Assembly: GCA_018829455.1 (NCBI GenBank) | Contig: JAHJUB010000050.1 | Location: 1-22,802, forward strand | DNA length: 22,802 nt | Source: Candidatus Omnitrophota bacterium | GTDB taxonomy: Bacteria; Ratteibacteria; UBA8468; MWAK01 | Reading direction: 5' to 3' | Shown here: piece after piece, positions 1-6,867 of the stretch | Layout: every line of letters starts with the position of its first letter | Numbering within the stretch: the first letter of the stretch is position 1 | Position numbers and translations under genes: made by a program | The notes under the pieces: model-generated | The model's input: only the letters and a program-made list of their open reading frames with translations | Told to the model about the DNA's origin: nothing | Databases searched by the model: none

Positions 1-61
1 CGAAGACTGTGCACAAAAAGAAGGAATTTATGGCGGGCCACTCATTCAATAACCTTACAGG

Positions 62-101
62 GGGGTGGTACACTTTTGAGTTAGCGGGGTGGTACACTTT
101 T
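62..101. repeat. Two direct copies of a 16-bp repeat, probable IS terminal repeats
   Basis: The 16-mer GGGGTGGTACACTTTT occurs at 62-77 and again at 86-101, a period of 24 bp, directly in front of the transposase frame. Repeated terminal binding sites of this kind are usual at the ends of integrase-type insertion sequences, so this is probably one end of the element. No matching inverted copy is visible after the transposase, so the other end appears lost or lies outside the window. Confidence 0.55.
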
Positions 102-120
102 ACTTGACTACGAACAGAGG

Positions 121-1113
121 TTGAAGCCTTTCCTGAAGGAGATAGTGCCGGTCTTAGAGAAATTCCGGGAGATCATCATAGACCCTGCCATCCGAAAAAA
201 AATCCTTGAGATGAGTGCGGCCACCATTGACCGGCTCTTAAAAGGCGAAAGAGAGAAGTGGCAGGTCAGGGGAAAGTCCACCACGAAACCCGGGATGCTC
301 TTAAAGAGCCAGATAAAAATCAGGACCTTCTCCGAATGGGATGAAAATAAGCCCGGTTTTATTGAAGTGGACCTGGTTGGACACGACGGCGGGTATATAG
401 ATGGCTTCTACATCCAGACATTAACGGCCACCGATATCTTCACCGGCTGGACCGAGACGGAAGCGGTTAAGAATAAAGCCAGAATCTGGGTCTTTGAGGG
501 CTTAAAAAATCACCGAAGCCGGTTTCCTTTCCCCATCCTGGGCATAGACTCTGACAATGGCGGTGAATTTATCAACCATCCCCTCCACGAATACTGTCTG
601 GCCGAGAGTATCACCTTCACCAGAAGCCGTTCCTACCGCAAGAACGATAACTGTTACGTGGAGCAGAAGAATTATTCGGTGGTCCGGAAGATGGTTGGTT
701 ATCGCCGGTATGACACCGAAGAAGAACAGGAAATACTCAACCGGCTCTACCGGTTTCTTTCCTTCTATACTAACTATTTCCAGCCGTTAAGAAAACTGAT
801 TAAGAAAGAACGGGTGGGCACGAAGGTCAAAAAGACATACGACGCCCCCAGAACGCCCTACCGACGCGTACTGGAAATACCCGAAATACCGGAGAGAACA
901 AAAGAGACCTTAACCCGGCTCTACAACCAGATTAATCCGGCTCAACTGAAGCGGGAGATGGAAAAACTACAGAATAGATTAATTGACATATCGGTAGGGA
1001 AAAAGAGACTGCGGAGAGAACAGAATGGAGTGCAGAAACAGGAGGACTTCGTGTATAATTTAAGTGAGGCAGCGGAATCTATCCTTCGTATAGATTCTTA
1101 CGTGAGGCATTAG
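121..1113 (+). CDS. Integrase-core (DDE) transposase, N-terminally shortened
   Basis: The 330-residue frame holds an rve-type integrase core. Visible catalytic candidates are D84 in EVDLVGHDGG, D143 or D145 in IDSDNGGEF, and E181 in NDNCYVEQKN; D145 and E181 fit the D-35-E spacing. Related transposases normally carry about 100 further N-terminal residues with a helix-turn-helix. Here the frame is open upstream only to the TAG at 82-84, and the sequence just before it is the repeated IS end. The TTG at 121 is therefore a nominal start, and no Shine-Dalgarno site is convincing. The likely reading is a 5'-deleted, probably inactive copy whose catalytic domain is still open. A hairpin follows the stop. 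The family resembles the IS481/IS3-like integrase group, but the exact family was not established. Confidence 0.75.
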   Translation: MKPFLKEIVPVLEKFREIIIDPAIRKKILEMSAATIDRLLKGEREKWQVRGKSTTKPGMLLKSQIKIRTFSEWDENKPGFIEVDLVGHDGGYIDGFYIQTLTATDIFTGWTETEAVKNKARIWVFEGLKNHRSRFPFPILGIDSDNGGEFINHPLHEYCLAESITFTRSRSYRKNDNCYVEQKNYSVVRKMVGYRRYDTEEEQEILNRLYRFLSFYTNYFQPLRKLIKKERVGTKVKKTYDAPRTPYRRVLEIPEIPERTKETLTRLYNQINPAQLKREMEKLQNRLIDISVGKKRLRREQNGVQKQEDFVYNLSEAAESILRIDSYVRH

Positions 1114-1151
1114 GGGGAACGGCGACCCAGAAAGGTCGTTCTTTCACGTAA
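1098..1151. other. Inverted repeat after the transposase gene
   Basis: TTACGTGA (1098-1105) and TCACGTAA (1144-1151) are complementary. Inside them GAACG..GACC (1117-1127) can pair with GGTCGTTC (1134-1141) with a small bulge. The structure overlaps the transposase stop and could be a terminator or remnant IS end. No strong T-run follows, so the function is open. Confidence 0.35.
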
Positions 1152-1191
1152 CTATACTATACTTTTAGCCGTCTGAACGTCAGGTAGCGAT

Positions 1192-1626
1192 TTACATGCA
1201 CCTACTTTTTTGCTGATACGCTATTAAAACGAATTCTCGGGGTGTGATGATGGAAATCATTTTGTAGTGAGAAAGTTGTAACAGATGGCGGTCGCCGCTT
1301 ACGATATAGTCGGCTTTCCCTTCCCAGGCACAAGATAAGAATTTATTATCCGCCGGGTCTTCTTTGATTACGAGCGCGGTATGCGGCGGCTTTACGAAAA
1401 CGGTCTTGGCGGATTCAATAAAGAGCAGTAAAAAATCTTCTTGGGTTTCGGGTGGAAGATTAAAGCGTTCCAGCACTTCAAGATATTCAGTCAGGATTTC
1501 CTGGCTGACAAGTACCTGGATATTCCCCTCCTGCCAGTTGTCAATAATTTTGCGCGGTGGACCGCTCCAGAGGCCGGAAATTATGACGTTGGTATCCAGG
1601 ACAACGCGATACTTGGGGTTCGCCAT
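1192..1626 (-). CDS. PIN-domain toxin of a Phd/PIN toxin-antitoxin pair
   Basis: This 144-residue protein matches the putative-toxin PIN family (COG1569 type), which are Mg-dependent ribonucleases. The acidic active-site set is visible: D11 in VVLDTNVIISG, E43/E47 in SQEILTEYLE, D93 in DPADNKF and D112 in VSGDRHLL. It follows the antitoxin with the stop and start joined as TGATG, a one-base overlap, so the two are translationally coupled. Upstream control is the shared promoter of the antitoxin. The C-terminal tail QQKSRCM is short and not conserved-looking. The RNA target cannot be told from sequence. Confidence 0.88.
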   Translation of the reverse strand: MANPKYRVVLDTNVIISGLWSGPPRKIIDNWQEGNIQVLVSQEILTEYLEVLERFNLPPETQEDFLLLFIESAKTVFVKPPHTALVIKEDPADNKFLSCAWEGKADYIVSGDRHLLQLSHYKMISIITPREFVLIAYQQKSRCM

Positions 1627-1877
1627 CAGGTATTCTTTCTTACTTCGGCAACAAGGCGGTCCACGTCTTTCGGACCGTAACCGGATTTTTCGGCTGCCTG
1701 GCGTATGTTGTCCAAAATTTCTCGATAGGTAAATAAGGCCTGGTTCCCCTTTTTAATGCCCCGGATAATTGCCACCGGCTGGCCACGCCTGGTTACCATT
1801 ACCGGCCCATTTTTCCGGCTGAGTTCTAAAATCTTTCCGGTTTCTAACTTTAATTGCCTCATGTTTGCAAAAATCAT
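1626..1877 (-). CDS. Phd/YefM-type antitoxin
   Basis: The 83-residue product has the Phd/YefM N-terminal DNA-binding fold, with the pattern ANMRQLKLETGKIL...GPVMVTRRGQPVAII, followed by a variable tail expected to wrap the toxin. The ATG at 1877 is chosen because GGAGGTG lies seven bases upstream. A longer frame to 1970 has no ribosome site and would swallow the promoter. The gene overlaps the PIN toxin by one base. Such antitoxins bind their own promoter, and a TTACT-N4-AGTAA inverted repeat lies over the predicted transcription start. Confidence 0.87.
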   Translation of the reverse strand: MIFANMRQLKLETGKILELSRKNGPVMVTRRGQPVAIIRGIKKGNQALFTYREILDNIRQAAEKSGYGPKDVDRLVAEVRKNT

Positions 1878-1896
1878 TATTCCCACCTCCAATGTA

Positions 1897-1940
1897 TTAC
1901 TTTTGAGTAACATTTTAAAACATCGAATTAATTTTGTCAA
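1897..1940 (-). promoter_or_regulatory. Promoter and candidate operator of the Phd/PIN pair
   Basis: Reading the minus strand, TTGACA (1935-1940) is followed after 17 bp by TAAAAT (1912-1917), a near-consensus sigma70 promoter. The inverted repeat TTACT-N4-AGTAA at 1897-1910 sits at the expected start point, where an antitoxin-toxin complex would block transcription. Operator function is inferred. Confidence 0.7.
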
Positions 1941-2020
1941 GGGATCGCCGCAATGACCTTTTTTAATCATTACGGTGAAATCCGGAAGGGGACGCGCTAC
2001 ATTTACTACGAAATACTACA

Positions 2021-2045
2021 CGGATCGGATAAATCCGACCCCTAC
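2021..2045 (-). repeat. GTAG-type palindromic repeat (single arm)
   Basis: On the minus strand it begins GTAGGGGTCGG and folds back around ATTTAT. It ends eight bases after the stop of the ATPase gene. It matches one arm of the paired elements found at 10,958 and elsewhere in the window. Confidence 0.7.
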
Positions 2046-2053
2046 AAGAAAAC

Positions 2054-3334
2054 TTAGAATGGCGCAGGCATTAACAGCCATTTCCAGGCCGGAATCACTT
2101 TTATTTTGAATCCGTTTTCGCTTATCTCTTCTTCGGACGACTCGGTAATGATTGTACCATCCTTCAGGTTGAATTCCTTCAGCGTGCGGAGCAAGCCGGA
2201 TATTTCCCGTTTTCTATTTTGGACGTTAATTTCGTAAGATACTTGAAGGGCGGAAACTATTTTTCGGCCCTTTTTTATGATAAAATCACATTCCGCGCTT
2301 TGATTGTCCCAATAGAAAATCTCAAAATCTTCCAGAACGCTTCTTCTCTTAAGTTCAATGGCTACCAGATTTTCAAGCAACTTTCCTCTGTTTTCGGAAA
2401 AATCAAATATCAGGGAATTAACGATTCCATTGTCGGAGACGTAAATCTTTTTAAAGGTGGATGCCTGTTCCTTAATTTTGTATGAAAATTTGTTTATGGA
2501 AAAAACCAGGAAGGAGTTTTCCAGATAATTGAGGTATTCTTTGATGGTATGGGAACTTTTGATGTTTAAGTGTTTGGTTAAATTACGTAAAGATATTTTG
2601 GAGGTAAAGTAGTTGACCAGCAACAGAGCCAGTTCTTCCAGGGCGTTAGCGTATTTTACCCGATACCTGATGACTATGTCCTTGGTGATAATCGAACTGA
2701 AAAGATTCCTGGTAAATTCCTTGCCGAACTTGTAATAATCAAAAATCCCGCCTTCCGTCAGGTATTTTGAAAACAGAACGGCCAGTTGGGCCCTTGTTTT
2801 GGTGGAATATATTGAGTTTTCGTTCAGGTCAAAGGAGTTGAACCGCAAAAACTCTTTGAAGCTCAACGGAAAAACGTTAAAGGAGACAAACCGGCCAGTT
2901 AAGTGTGACGCCAGTTCTGTACTCAGCAAATTGGCATTAGACCCGGTGATTATTATCTTGTATTTATTCCTCAGCCGGTTAACAAATAATTCCCATCCTT
3001 TGACATTTTGAACCTCATCCAGAAGGATGAACTCAAATCCGTCATAAAGTTCGTAAAAGGATTCAAGGATTCCATTCAGGTCCTTTGTTTCGAGCCCGAC
3101 AAGACGCTCGTCGTCAAAATTGATAAAAGCATATTTATGGTCGCCGACCAGCAGATGCGAGAAGAATGATTTTCCAGCCCGCCTCATCCCGCTTATCAAG
3201 AGAATATTGGGGGCGTTCAAATACTGTTTGCATCGGGTCAAGCCCTCTCGCAGAACAATCTTCTCGCTCCGGAATTGTTCTTCCAACGACTCTCTTTGGT
3301 CCGTGATTATATTTTTTAAGTGGTTTTTGTCCAT
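2054..3334 (-). CDS. AAA ATPase with C-terminal DUF4143-like domain
   Basis: This 426-residue protein has Walker A GMRRAGKS (49-56), Walker B ILLDE (103-107) and a sensor-like ITGSNANLL (129-138). The C-terminal third contains AECDFIIKKGRK, resembling the PD-(D/E)XK-like region seen in COG1373 proteins. The family is widespread, often single-gene and often near toxin-antitoxin and defence loci, but its biochemical role is not settled. The gene has its own promoter very close to the ATG and no Shine-Dalgarno site, so a very short leader is likely. It lies between a PIN toxin pair and a polysaccharide exporter permease, with no clear functional tie to either. Confidence 0.85.
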   Translation of the reverse strand: MDKNHLKNIITDQRESLEEQFRSEKIVLREGLTRCKQYLNAPNILLISGMRRAGKSFFSHLLVGDHKYAFINFDDERLVGLETKDLNGILESFYELYDGFEFILLDEVQNVKGWELFVNRLRNKYKIIITGSNANLLSTELASHLTGRFVSFNVFPLSFKEFLRFNSFDLNENSIYSTKTRAQLAVLFSKYLTEGGIFDYYKFGKEFTRNLFSSIITKDIVIRYRVKYANALEELALLLVNYFTSKISLRNLTKHLNIKSSHTIKEYLNYLENSFLVFSINKFSYKIKEQASTFKKIYVSDNGIVNSLIFDFSENRGKLLENLVAIELKRRSVLEDFEIFYWDNQSAECDFIIKKGRKIVSALQVSYEINVQNRKREISGLLRTLKEFNLKDGTIITESSEEEISENGFKIKVIPAWKWLLMPAPF

Positions 3335-3338
3335 AGTA

Positions 3339-3376
3339 TTGCAAATATTATATCATTATGTGCAATAACGACGCAA
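3339..3376 (-). promoter_or_regulatory. Promoter of the AAA ATPase gene with flanking inverted repeat
   Basis: TATAAT (3347-3352, minus strand) lies only 12 bases before the ATG. TTGCGT at 3371-3376 is an 18-bp-spaced -35 candidate. The predicted leader is about five bases, so the message would be nearly leaderless. ATTGCA and TGCAAT at 3339-3344 and 3362-3367 form an inverted repeat around the -10 that could be an operator. Confidence 0.5.
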
Positions 3377-3417
3377 ATAATAATGCATTACCTTTATAAT
3401 ATTTTGGGCAAAAATGA

Positions 3418-4254
3418 CTACAGAATGTCGGCGAAGGTTCTTTCCATCCGCCGGAAATAGTAGAGCCCGGAAAAAAGGAACAGGATGGTGATGGCGAAAC
3501 TGAACAGGAGGGCGCTGGGGTTGGCTCCGGCGCCTCCCAGAAATGCGGCCCGGTGGGCTTCAATCAATCCGGTCATCGGGTTGATGGCGCCAACCCACTG
3601 GTATTTGCCCAGAAGGCTGCCGGGGTAGATAACCGGCGAGATAAAGAGCCCAATCTGGATAAAGAAGGGCAGGGCGTGACGGATGTCCTTATACTCAACG
3701 TTTAAAGCCGAAAACCAGAGCCCGACGCCGATCGCCAGCAGCCAGGTTAACAGGAGCGACAGCGGCAACAGAAGCAGGTTGGCGGTCACCGGATAGCGGT
3801 AATAGACCATCATTCCCAGAAGGACCAGGCCGGCGATGGCGTAGTCCAGGAGTCCGGCAAAGGTGGAACTCATCGGGATGATAAGCCGGGGGAAATAAAT
3901 CTTCTTGATGAGGTTCTCGCTGGTATTGAGAGAGTTCCCGGCGTTTTCTATCGCCTGGCTGAAGTATTGCCAGAGAAGCAGTCCGGAGTAGGAAAAGATG
4001 GGATAGGGGACGCCGGCGGTCTCCACCTTCATCATCTTACCGAAAAAAAGGGAAAAAACAACCATCGTGACAAACGGCTTGAATATTGCCCAGGTGACAC
4101 CGAAGAAGGTTTGTTTGTAGCGAATCTTGATATCCCGGACGGTCAGGGCCAGCAGAAGTTCCCGGTACCGCCAGAGTTCCTTGAAGTCAATGGCAACCCA
4201 GCCGCGGGAAGGCCTGATGAAAATCCTGGGTTTTACGGCGCCGGTATTTTCCAT
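3418..4254 (-). CDS. ABC-2 type permease for O-antigen or polysaccharide export (Wzm-like)
   Basis: The product (278 residues from the ATG at 4254; an alternative GTG lies at 4281) has the hallmark cytosolic start RIFIRPSRGW...ELWRYRELLLALTVRDIKIRYKQT of Wzm/TagG-type permeases. About six hydrophobic segments follow. It should form the membrane channel that moves lipid-linked polysaccharide across the inner membrane with a Wzt ATPase. No ATPase or glycosyltransferase gene is next to it, so the partner is elsewhere or the operon was split. Downstream lies the ATPase promoter region, and upstream is a repeat-filled gap. No convincing ribosome site decides the start, so the ATG is preferred only because the domain begins just after it. 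Confidence 0.85.
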   Translation of the reverse strand: MENTGAVKPRIFIRPSRGWVAIDFKELWRYRELLLALTVRDIKIRYKQTFFGVTWAIFKPFVTMVVFSLFFGKMMKVETAGVPYPIFSYSGLLLWQYFSQAIENAGNSLNTSENLIKKIYFPRLIIPMSSTFAGLLDYAIAGLVLLGMMVYYRYPVTANLLLLPLSLLLTWLLAIGVGLWFSALNVEYKDIRHALPFFIQIGLFISPVIYPGSLLGKYQWVGAINPMTGLIEAHRAAFLGGAGANPSALLFSFAITILFLFSGLYYFRRMERTFADIL

Positions 4255-4310
4255 ATCACGGGTATCGTATATCGTAAGCACGACAAAGGTTATTATACAT
4301 AGTTTGAGGG

Positions 4311-4453
4311 CGGGAGGTCAAGATAAAACGGGATTGCCGCGCTTCGGCTACAGACAGGCGGGACTTGTCCGCCGAAGCTCCGCCTGCGCTAAAGCTACGG
4401 CGGATAAATTTAGCGAAGGCGGACGCCTGTCCTACCGAGCGGACTCGCAATGA
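4311..4453. repeat. Nested intergenic repeats (GATTGCCGCGC...CTCGCAATGACA family)
   Basis: The block starts GGGATTGCCGCGCTTCGG and ends ACTCGCAATGACAG, the same ends as repeats at 9,400-9,505 and 19,865-19,903. Between the ends lie further palindromic pieces, including GCCTGCGCTAAAGC and its near complement. It fills the gap between the permease and AbiEii genes. No gene is seen. Confidence 0.6.
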
Positions 4454-4456
4454 CAG

Positions 4457-5257
4457 TTACTTCAACAGTTCCAGCACGTTCTCTTTGGTGAAGATATTCA
4501 GGTCCGAAGGGTCTTCCAGGAATTGTTCCACATCCTGCTTGAGTTTTCTCCAGTCCGCTCTTTCAACGACCGCGTAAAGAAATTCCCGCCAGTTATTTTT
4601 GTCGGGAAACTCGTGTTTCCATTTCGTTTGTTGAAGGGCGTTGGTCAGCAGTTTGAAGTTCGGTTCCACCCCTTTCCATTTTGATAGATACCAGCCGAGG
4701 TCAAAATAATCCCTGCCCTTGACATATTTTCTGCTCAGTAAAGCATGGATTTTACCGGCAAAGAGCGAGTTGAGGTTATAAGATAGAAAAGAGATGGGAA
4801 AATATTTATTTACAATCTGCGTTTCAAAAACAGCGCCTTGTGGAGGATTGGTATCAATTTCAACCTTAATGGAAAACTTCTGGTTTCGTAAAGGTGAAAT
4901 CCCCGCTTCAAACATCAGGCCGGAAAATTTGATAAAAGTTGAATTTACGGTTTTATCTTTGTTGTAGACCGCCGAAACATCGTATCCGGCCGCCGTCAGT
5001 TCGGAAAGAATTTTTTTAATCAGTTTTTCAAAGGGAACCGGCTCTTTTCCCGTTGTCGAAAAATCCAGGTCCTCAGAAAATCGCGGCAGCCCGTGCAGGA
5101 ATCTAAGCGCCGTGCCGCCTAAAAACGCCGTTTTGCGGAATACACCTTCCTGATGCATTATCTTTAAAATATATGCCTGCAAATACTCCCGCATCATATT
5201 TAATTTAGCGTTGTAGCCTTCTTTTTGAGATACCAGCTCTAAAAGATAATCTTTCAT
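4457..5257 (-). CDS. AbiEii-type nucleotidyltransferase toxin
   Basis: The 266-residue protein is an AbiEii/AbiGii-family nucleotidyltransferase. GGTALR (47-52) and SEDLDF (61-66, with D63 and D65) give the metal-binding GG...DxD signature. The C-terminal AGKIHALLSRKYVKGRDYFDL (168 onward) has the K169 and RD-x2-D pattern of the family. Type IV toxins of this kind transfer nucleotides to cellular RNA or GTP-linked targets and can cause abortive infection of phage. The start overlaps the AbiEi stop by four bases (ATGA), so the pair is co-translated. Both domains look complete, so activity is plausible. The true substrate is not visible. Confidence 0.9.
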   Translation of the reverse strand: MKDYLLELVSQKEGYNAKLNMMREYLQAYILKIMHQEGVFRKTAFLGGTALRFLHGLPRFSEDLDFSTTGKEPVPFEKLIKKILSELTAAGYDVSAVYNKDKTVNSTFIKFSGLMFEAGISPLRNQKFSIKVEIDTNPPQGAVFETQIVNKYFPISFLSYNLNSLFAGKIHALLSRKYVKGRDYFDLGWYLSKWKGVEPNFKLLTNALQQTKWKHEFPDKNNWREFLYAVVERADWRKLKQDVEQFLEDPSDLNIFTKENVLELLK

Positions 5258-5892
5258 AAACGCTTTTCCTCTTTTTTATGCTCAGTAACGTATTGCTTGA
5301 TTAACCGGGCCGCTTTCAGGACGCCGGAGTTTTCAAATTTCTGCGCAAATTCAATGAGTTTACCCAGACCGATTTTATGGAAATTTTGCAGGCGCATTTC
5401 ATCAAGGTAATCGCCGGTGATTTGTAGGCCGTTCAGATAAAAGAAGTCAAGCAGCGCTTTTTCGGGTCCGGCAATAAATGCCGTCTGTTTATTTACGGCA
5501 ATCGAATCATACCCCCAGAAAAGACCGGTTTTGATATGGCGGTAGTTAAAGCGGCCGACAGGAGTAATGATTTCTCCCGGCCGTTTGGTGGTAACGCAGG
5601 TATAGACCGGAACCGCTTCCGGAATAAGGCCGTGATATTCAAATGCTTTCTCAAGACTGATATAAGAGGGTTTTTTAAGCACCGCGGCGATATGCGGCTC
5701 GTAGATATCCACTTTGCGGAAATTTTCGGACAGCAGATAAATATTATTCTTAAGTTTAATTAACTTGCCGTTTTTACACCAACGACTCAATTGGACTTTA
5801 ATTGAAGCGGGGTTGTTGATACCGGCAAACAGAATTTCGGTTTCTATAACCGGCAAGCCCCGCACCCGCTTAAGAAACTCTTCAAATTTCAT
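5254..5892 (-). CDS. AbiEi-type antitoxin/transcriptional regulator
   Basis: The 212-residue protein has an N-terminal winged helix (about 1-70, with IKVQLSRWCKNGKLIKLKNNIYLL). An AbiEi middle and C-terminal region follows, with SLEKAFEYHGLIPE and GPEKALLDFFYLN, typical of the type IV antitoxin family. These proteins repress the abiE promoter and neutralise the toxin without direct binding. It overlaps abiEii by four bases. The promoter lies so close that the ATG is the predicted first base of the message, and no Shine-Dalgarno is present. Confidence 0.88.
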   Translation of the reverse strand: MKFEEFLKRVRGLPVIETEILFAGINNPASIKVQLSRWCKNGKLIKLKNNIYLLSENFRKVDIYEPHIAAVLKKPSYISLEKAFEYHGLIPEAVPVYTCVTTKRPGEIITPVGRFNYRHIKTGLFWGYDSIAVNKQTAFIAGPEKALLDFFYLNGLQITGDYLDEMRLQNFHKIGLGKLIEFAQKFENSGVLKAARLIKQYVTEHKKEEKRL

Positions 5893-5898
5893 GGTAAA

Positions 5899-5927
5899 AT
5901 TATAACATATTTGTTAATAAATTGCAA
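5899..5927 (-). promoter_or_regulatory. Promoter of abiEi-abiEii, predicted leaderless
   Basis: TTGCAA (5922-5927, minus strand), a 17-bp spacer and a perfect TATAAT (5899-5904) precede the ATG at 5892 by only six bases. Transcription would start at or next to the A of the start codon. AACA-N4-TGTT inside the spacer is a possible operator half-site pair. Confidence 0.7.
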
Positions 5928-5941
5928 TATGATGACAAGGA

Positions 5942-5988
5942 AAAAAGAAAGGCGGGCAACCTTTCCGTAGAAAGGGCCCGCCTTTCTT
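5942..5988 (-). terminator. Rho-independent terminator of the pseudopilin gene
   Basis: On the minus strand AGAAAGGCGGGC and GCCCGCCTTTCT form a long GC-rich stem, with an inner CCTTTC/GAAAGG stem, followed by TTCTTTTTT. It lies 45 bases after the pseudopilin stop. Confidence 0.85.
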
Positions 5989-6032
5989 CATAAATCCTTA
6001 CCTTAGTTGCGCGTCAAGTCAGCCGCTGCCTA

Positions 6033-6653
6033 CTACGTTTGGCCCGGGTTCCTGAGCCGACCCACGCTTGGTACGGCATAGGCCCTGTTCGGGATGCGTT
6101 CGGAAATCCTGCCGAGCGGCACCCATTCCACGTGGCTGTCAATAAACAACGCGTTGATTCCATCTGTTTGGTGGTTTACCGGGGCTGTCGTCAGACCCAT
6201 TGCCCAAACAGTATTCTTAGTAGCTACTGTTCCTCCTGCCTGGTCAACCATTATGCAGGTATCCGACTGGGTCTGTTCGTCACAGTCCGCCGCATACGCG
6301 TAGGAGATGTTGGCTATGGTCAGGATACCCTTCGTCGTTGCGCTCAGCGTACCCGTGGTTGCAACGTCAGTGCTGCTGGGACAGACAAACATCTTCGCGG
6401 CAGACGCGTACGTGGGCGCCATCATTTCGATGTCAGCCACTGCTGTTGAATTAGCATCCGGGAAGAGCTCGGCGTAGTCCTGCGCATACATATGCATCGC
6501 CAAGCCCAACTGTTTCAAGTTGTTGATGCAGTTTGCCCGTCTTGCCTGTTCTCTCGCTCTGGCTAATGCCGGGAGTAACATCGCCGCTAAAATGGCGATA
6601 ATGGCAATAACAACCAGGAGCTCGATCAAGGTAAAACCTTTTCTGTTCTTCAT
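6033..6653 (-). CDS. Type II secretion/type IV pilus-like pseudopilin
   Basis: The 206-residue protein begins MKNRKG then FTLIELLVVIAIIAILAAML. This gives a prepilin peptidase site after G6, the conserved E at mature position 5 and the N-terminal membrane helix. The REQARRANCINNLKQLGLA segment and the late FIDSHVEWV motif are typical of the DUF1559-like/H-x9-DG pseudopilins abundant in Planctomycetes, Lentisphaerae and Omnitrophica. Two cysteines near C112 and C125 may form a disulfide. It is alone, with its own promoter and terminator, and no assembly genes are near, so it may be one of many dispersed paralogues. The start is supported by AAAGGGGGTG upstream. Confidence 0.88.
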   Translation of the reverse strand: MKNRKGFTLIELLVVIAIIAILAAMLLPALARAREQARRANCINNLKQLGLAMHMYAQDYAELFPDANSTAVADIEMMAPTYASAAKMFVCPSSTDVATTGTLSATTKGILTIANISYAYAADCDEQTQSDTCIMVDQAGGTVATKNTVWAMGLTTAPVNHQTDGINALFIDSHVEWVPLGRISERIPNRAYAVPSVGRLRNPGQT

Positions 6654-6702
6654 TTAGTTGTTTCACCCCCTTTCATTTTCATTTTTATGGAATAACAAAA
6701 CC

Positions 6703-6731
6703 ATTTTACCTGATATTTTAAATCTTGTCAA
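6703..6731 (-). promoter_or_regulatory. Sigma70-like promoter of the pseudopilin gene
   Basis: TTGACA (6726-6731, minus strand), 17-bp spacer, TAAAAT (6703-6708). The leader of about 45 bases contains the GGGGGTG ribosome site. Confidence 0.8.
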
Positions 6732-6754
6732 GTGCAACCTTCACCAAGGACAAT

Positions 6755-6867
6755 GTAGGGGTCGGATTCATTCAACCCTGCCAGTGGTTGACCCGCTTCT
6801 ATTCTTCAACGTATGGCAGGGACGAGTGTAGTTCTCAACCCGCGGGCTTGATAAATCAAGCCCCTAC
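6755..6867. repeat. GTAG palindrome pair split by an internal inverted repeat
   Basis: The left arm starts GTAGGGGTCGGATTCAT at 6755. The right, inverted arm (6844-6867) ends AATCAAGCCCCTAC. Other pairs in this window have only a few bases between arms. Here about 70 bp lie between, including CCCTGCCA (6776-6783) and TGGCAGGG (6814-6821), a second palindrome. The right arm overlaps the end of polA and contains its stop codon. Confidence 0.6.
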
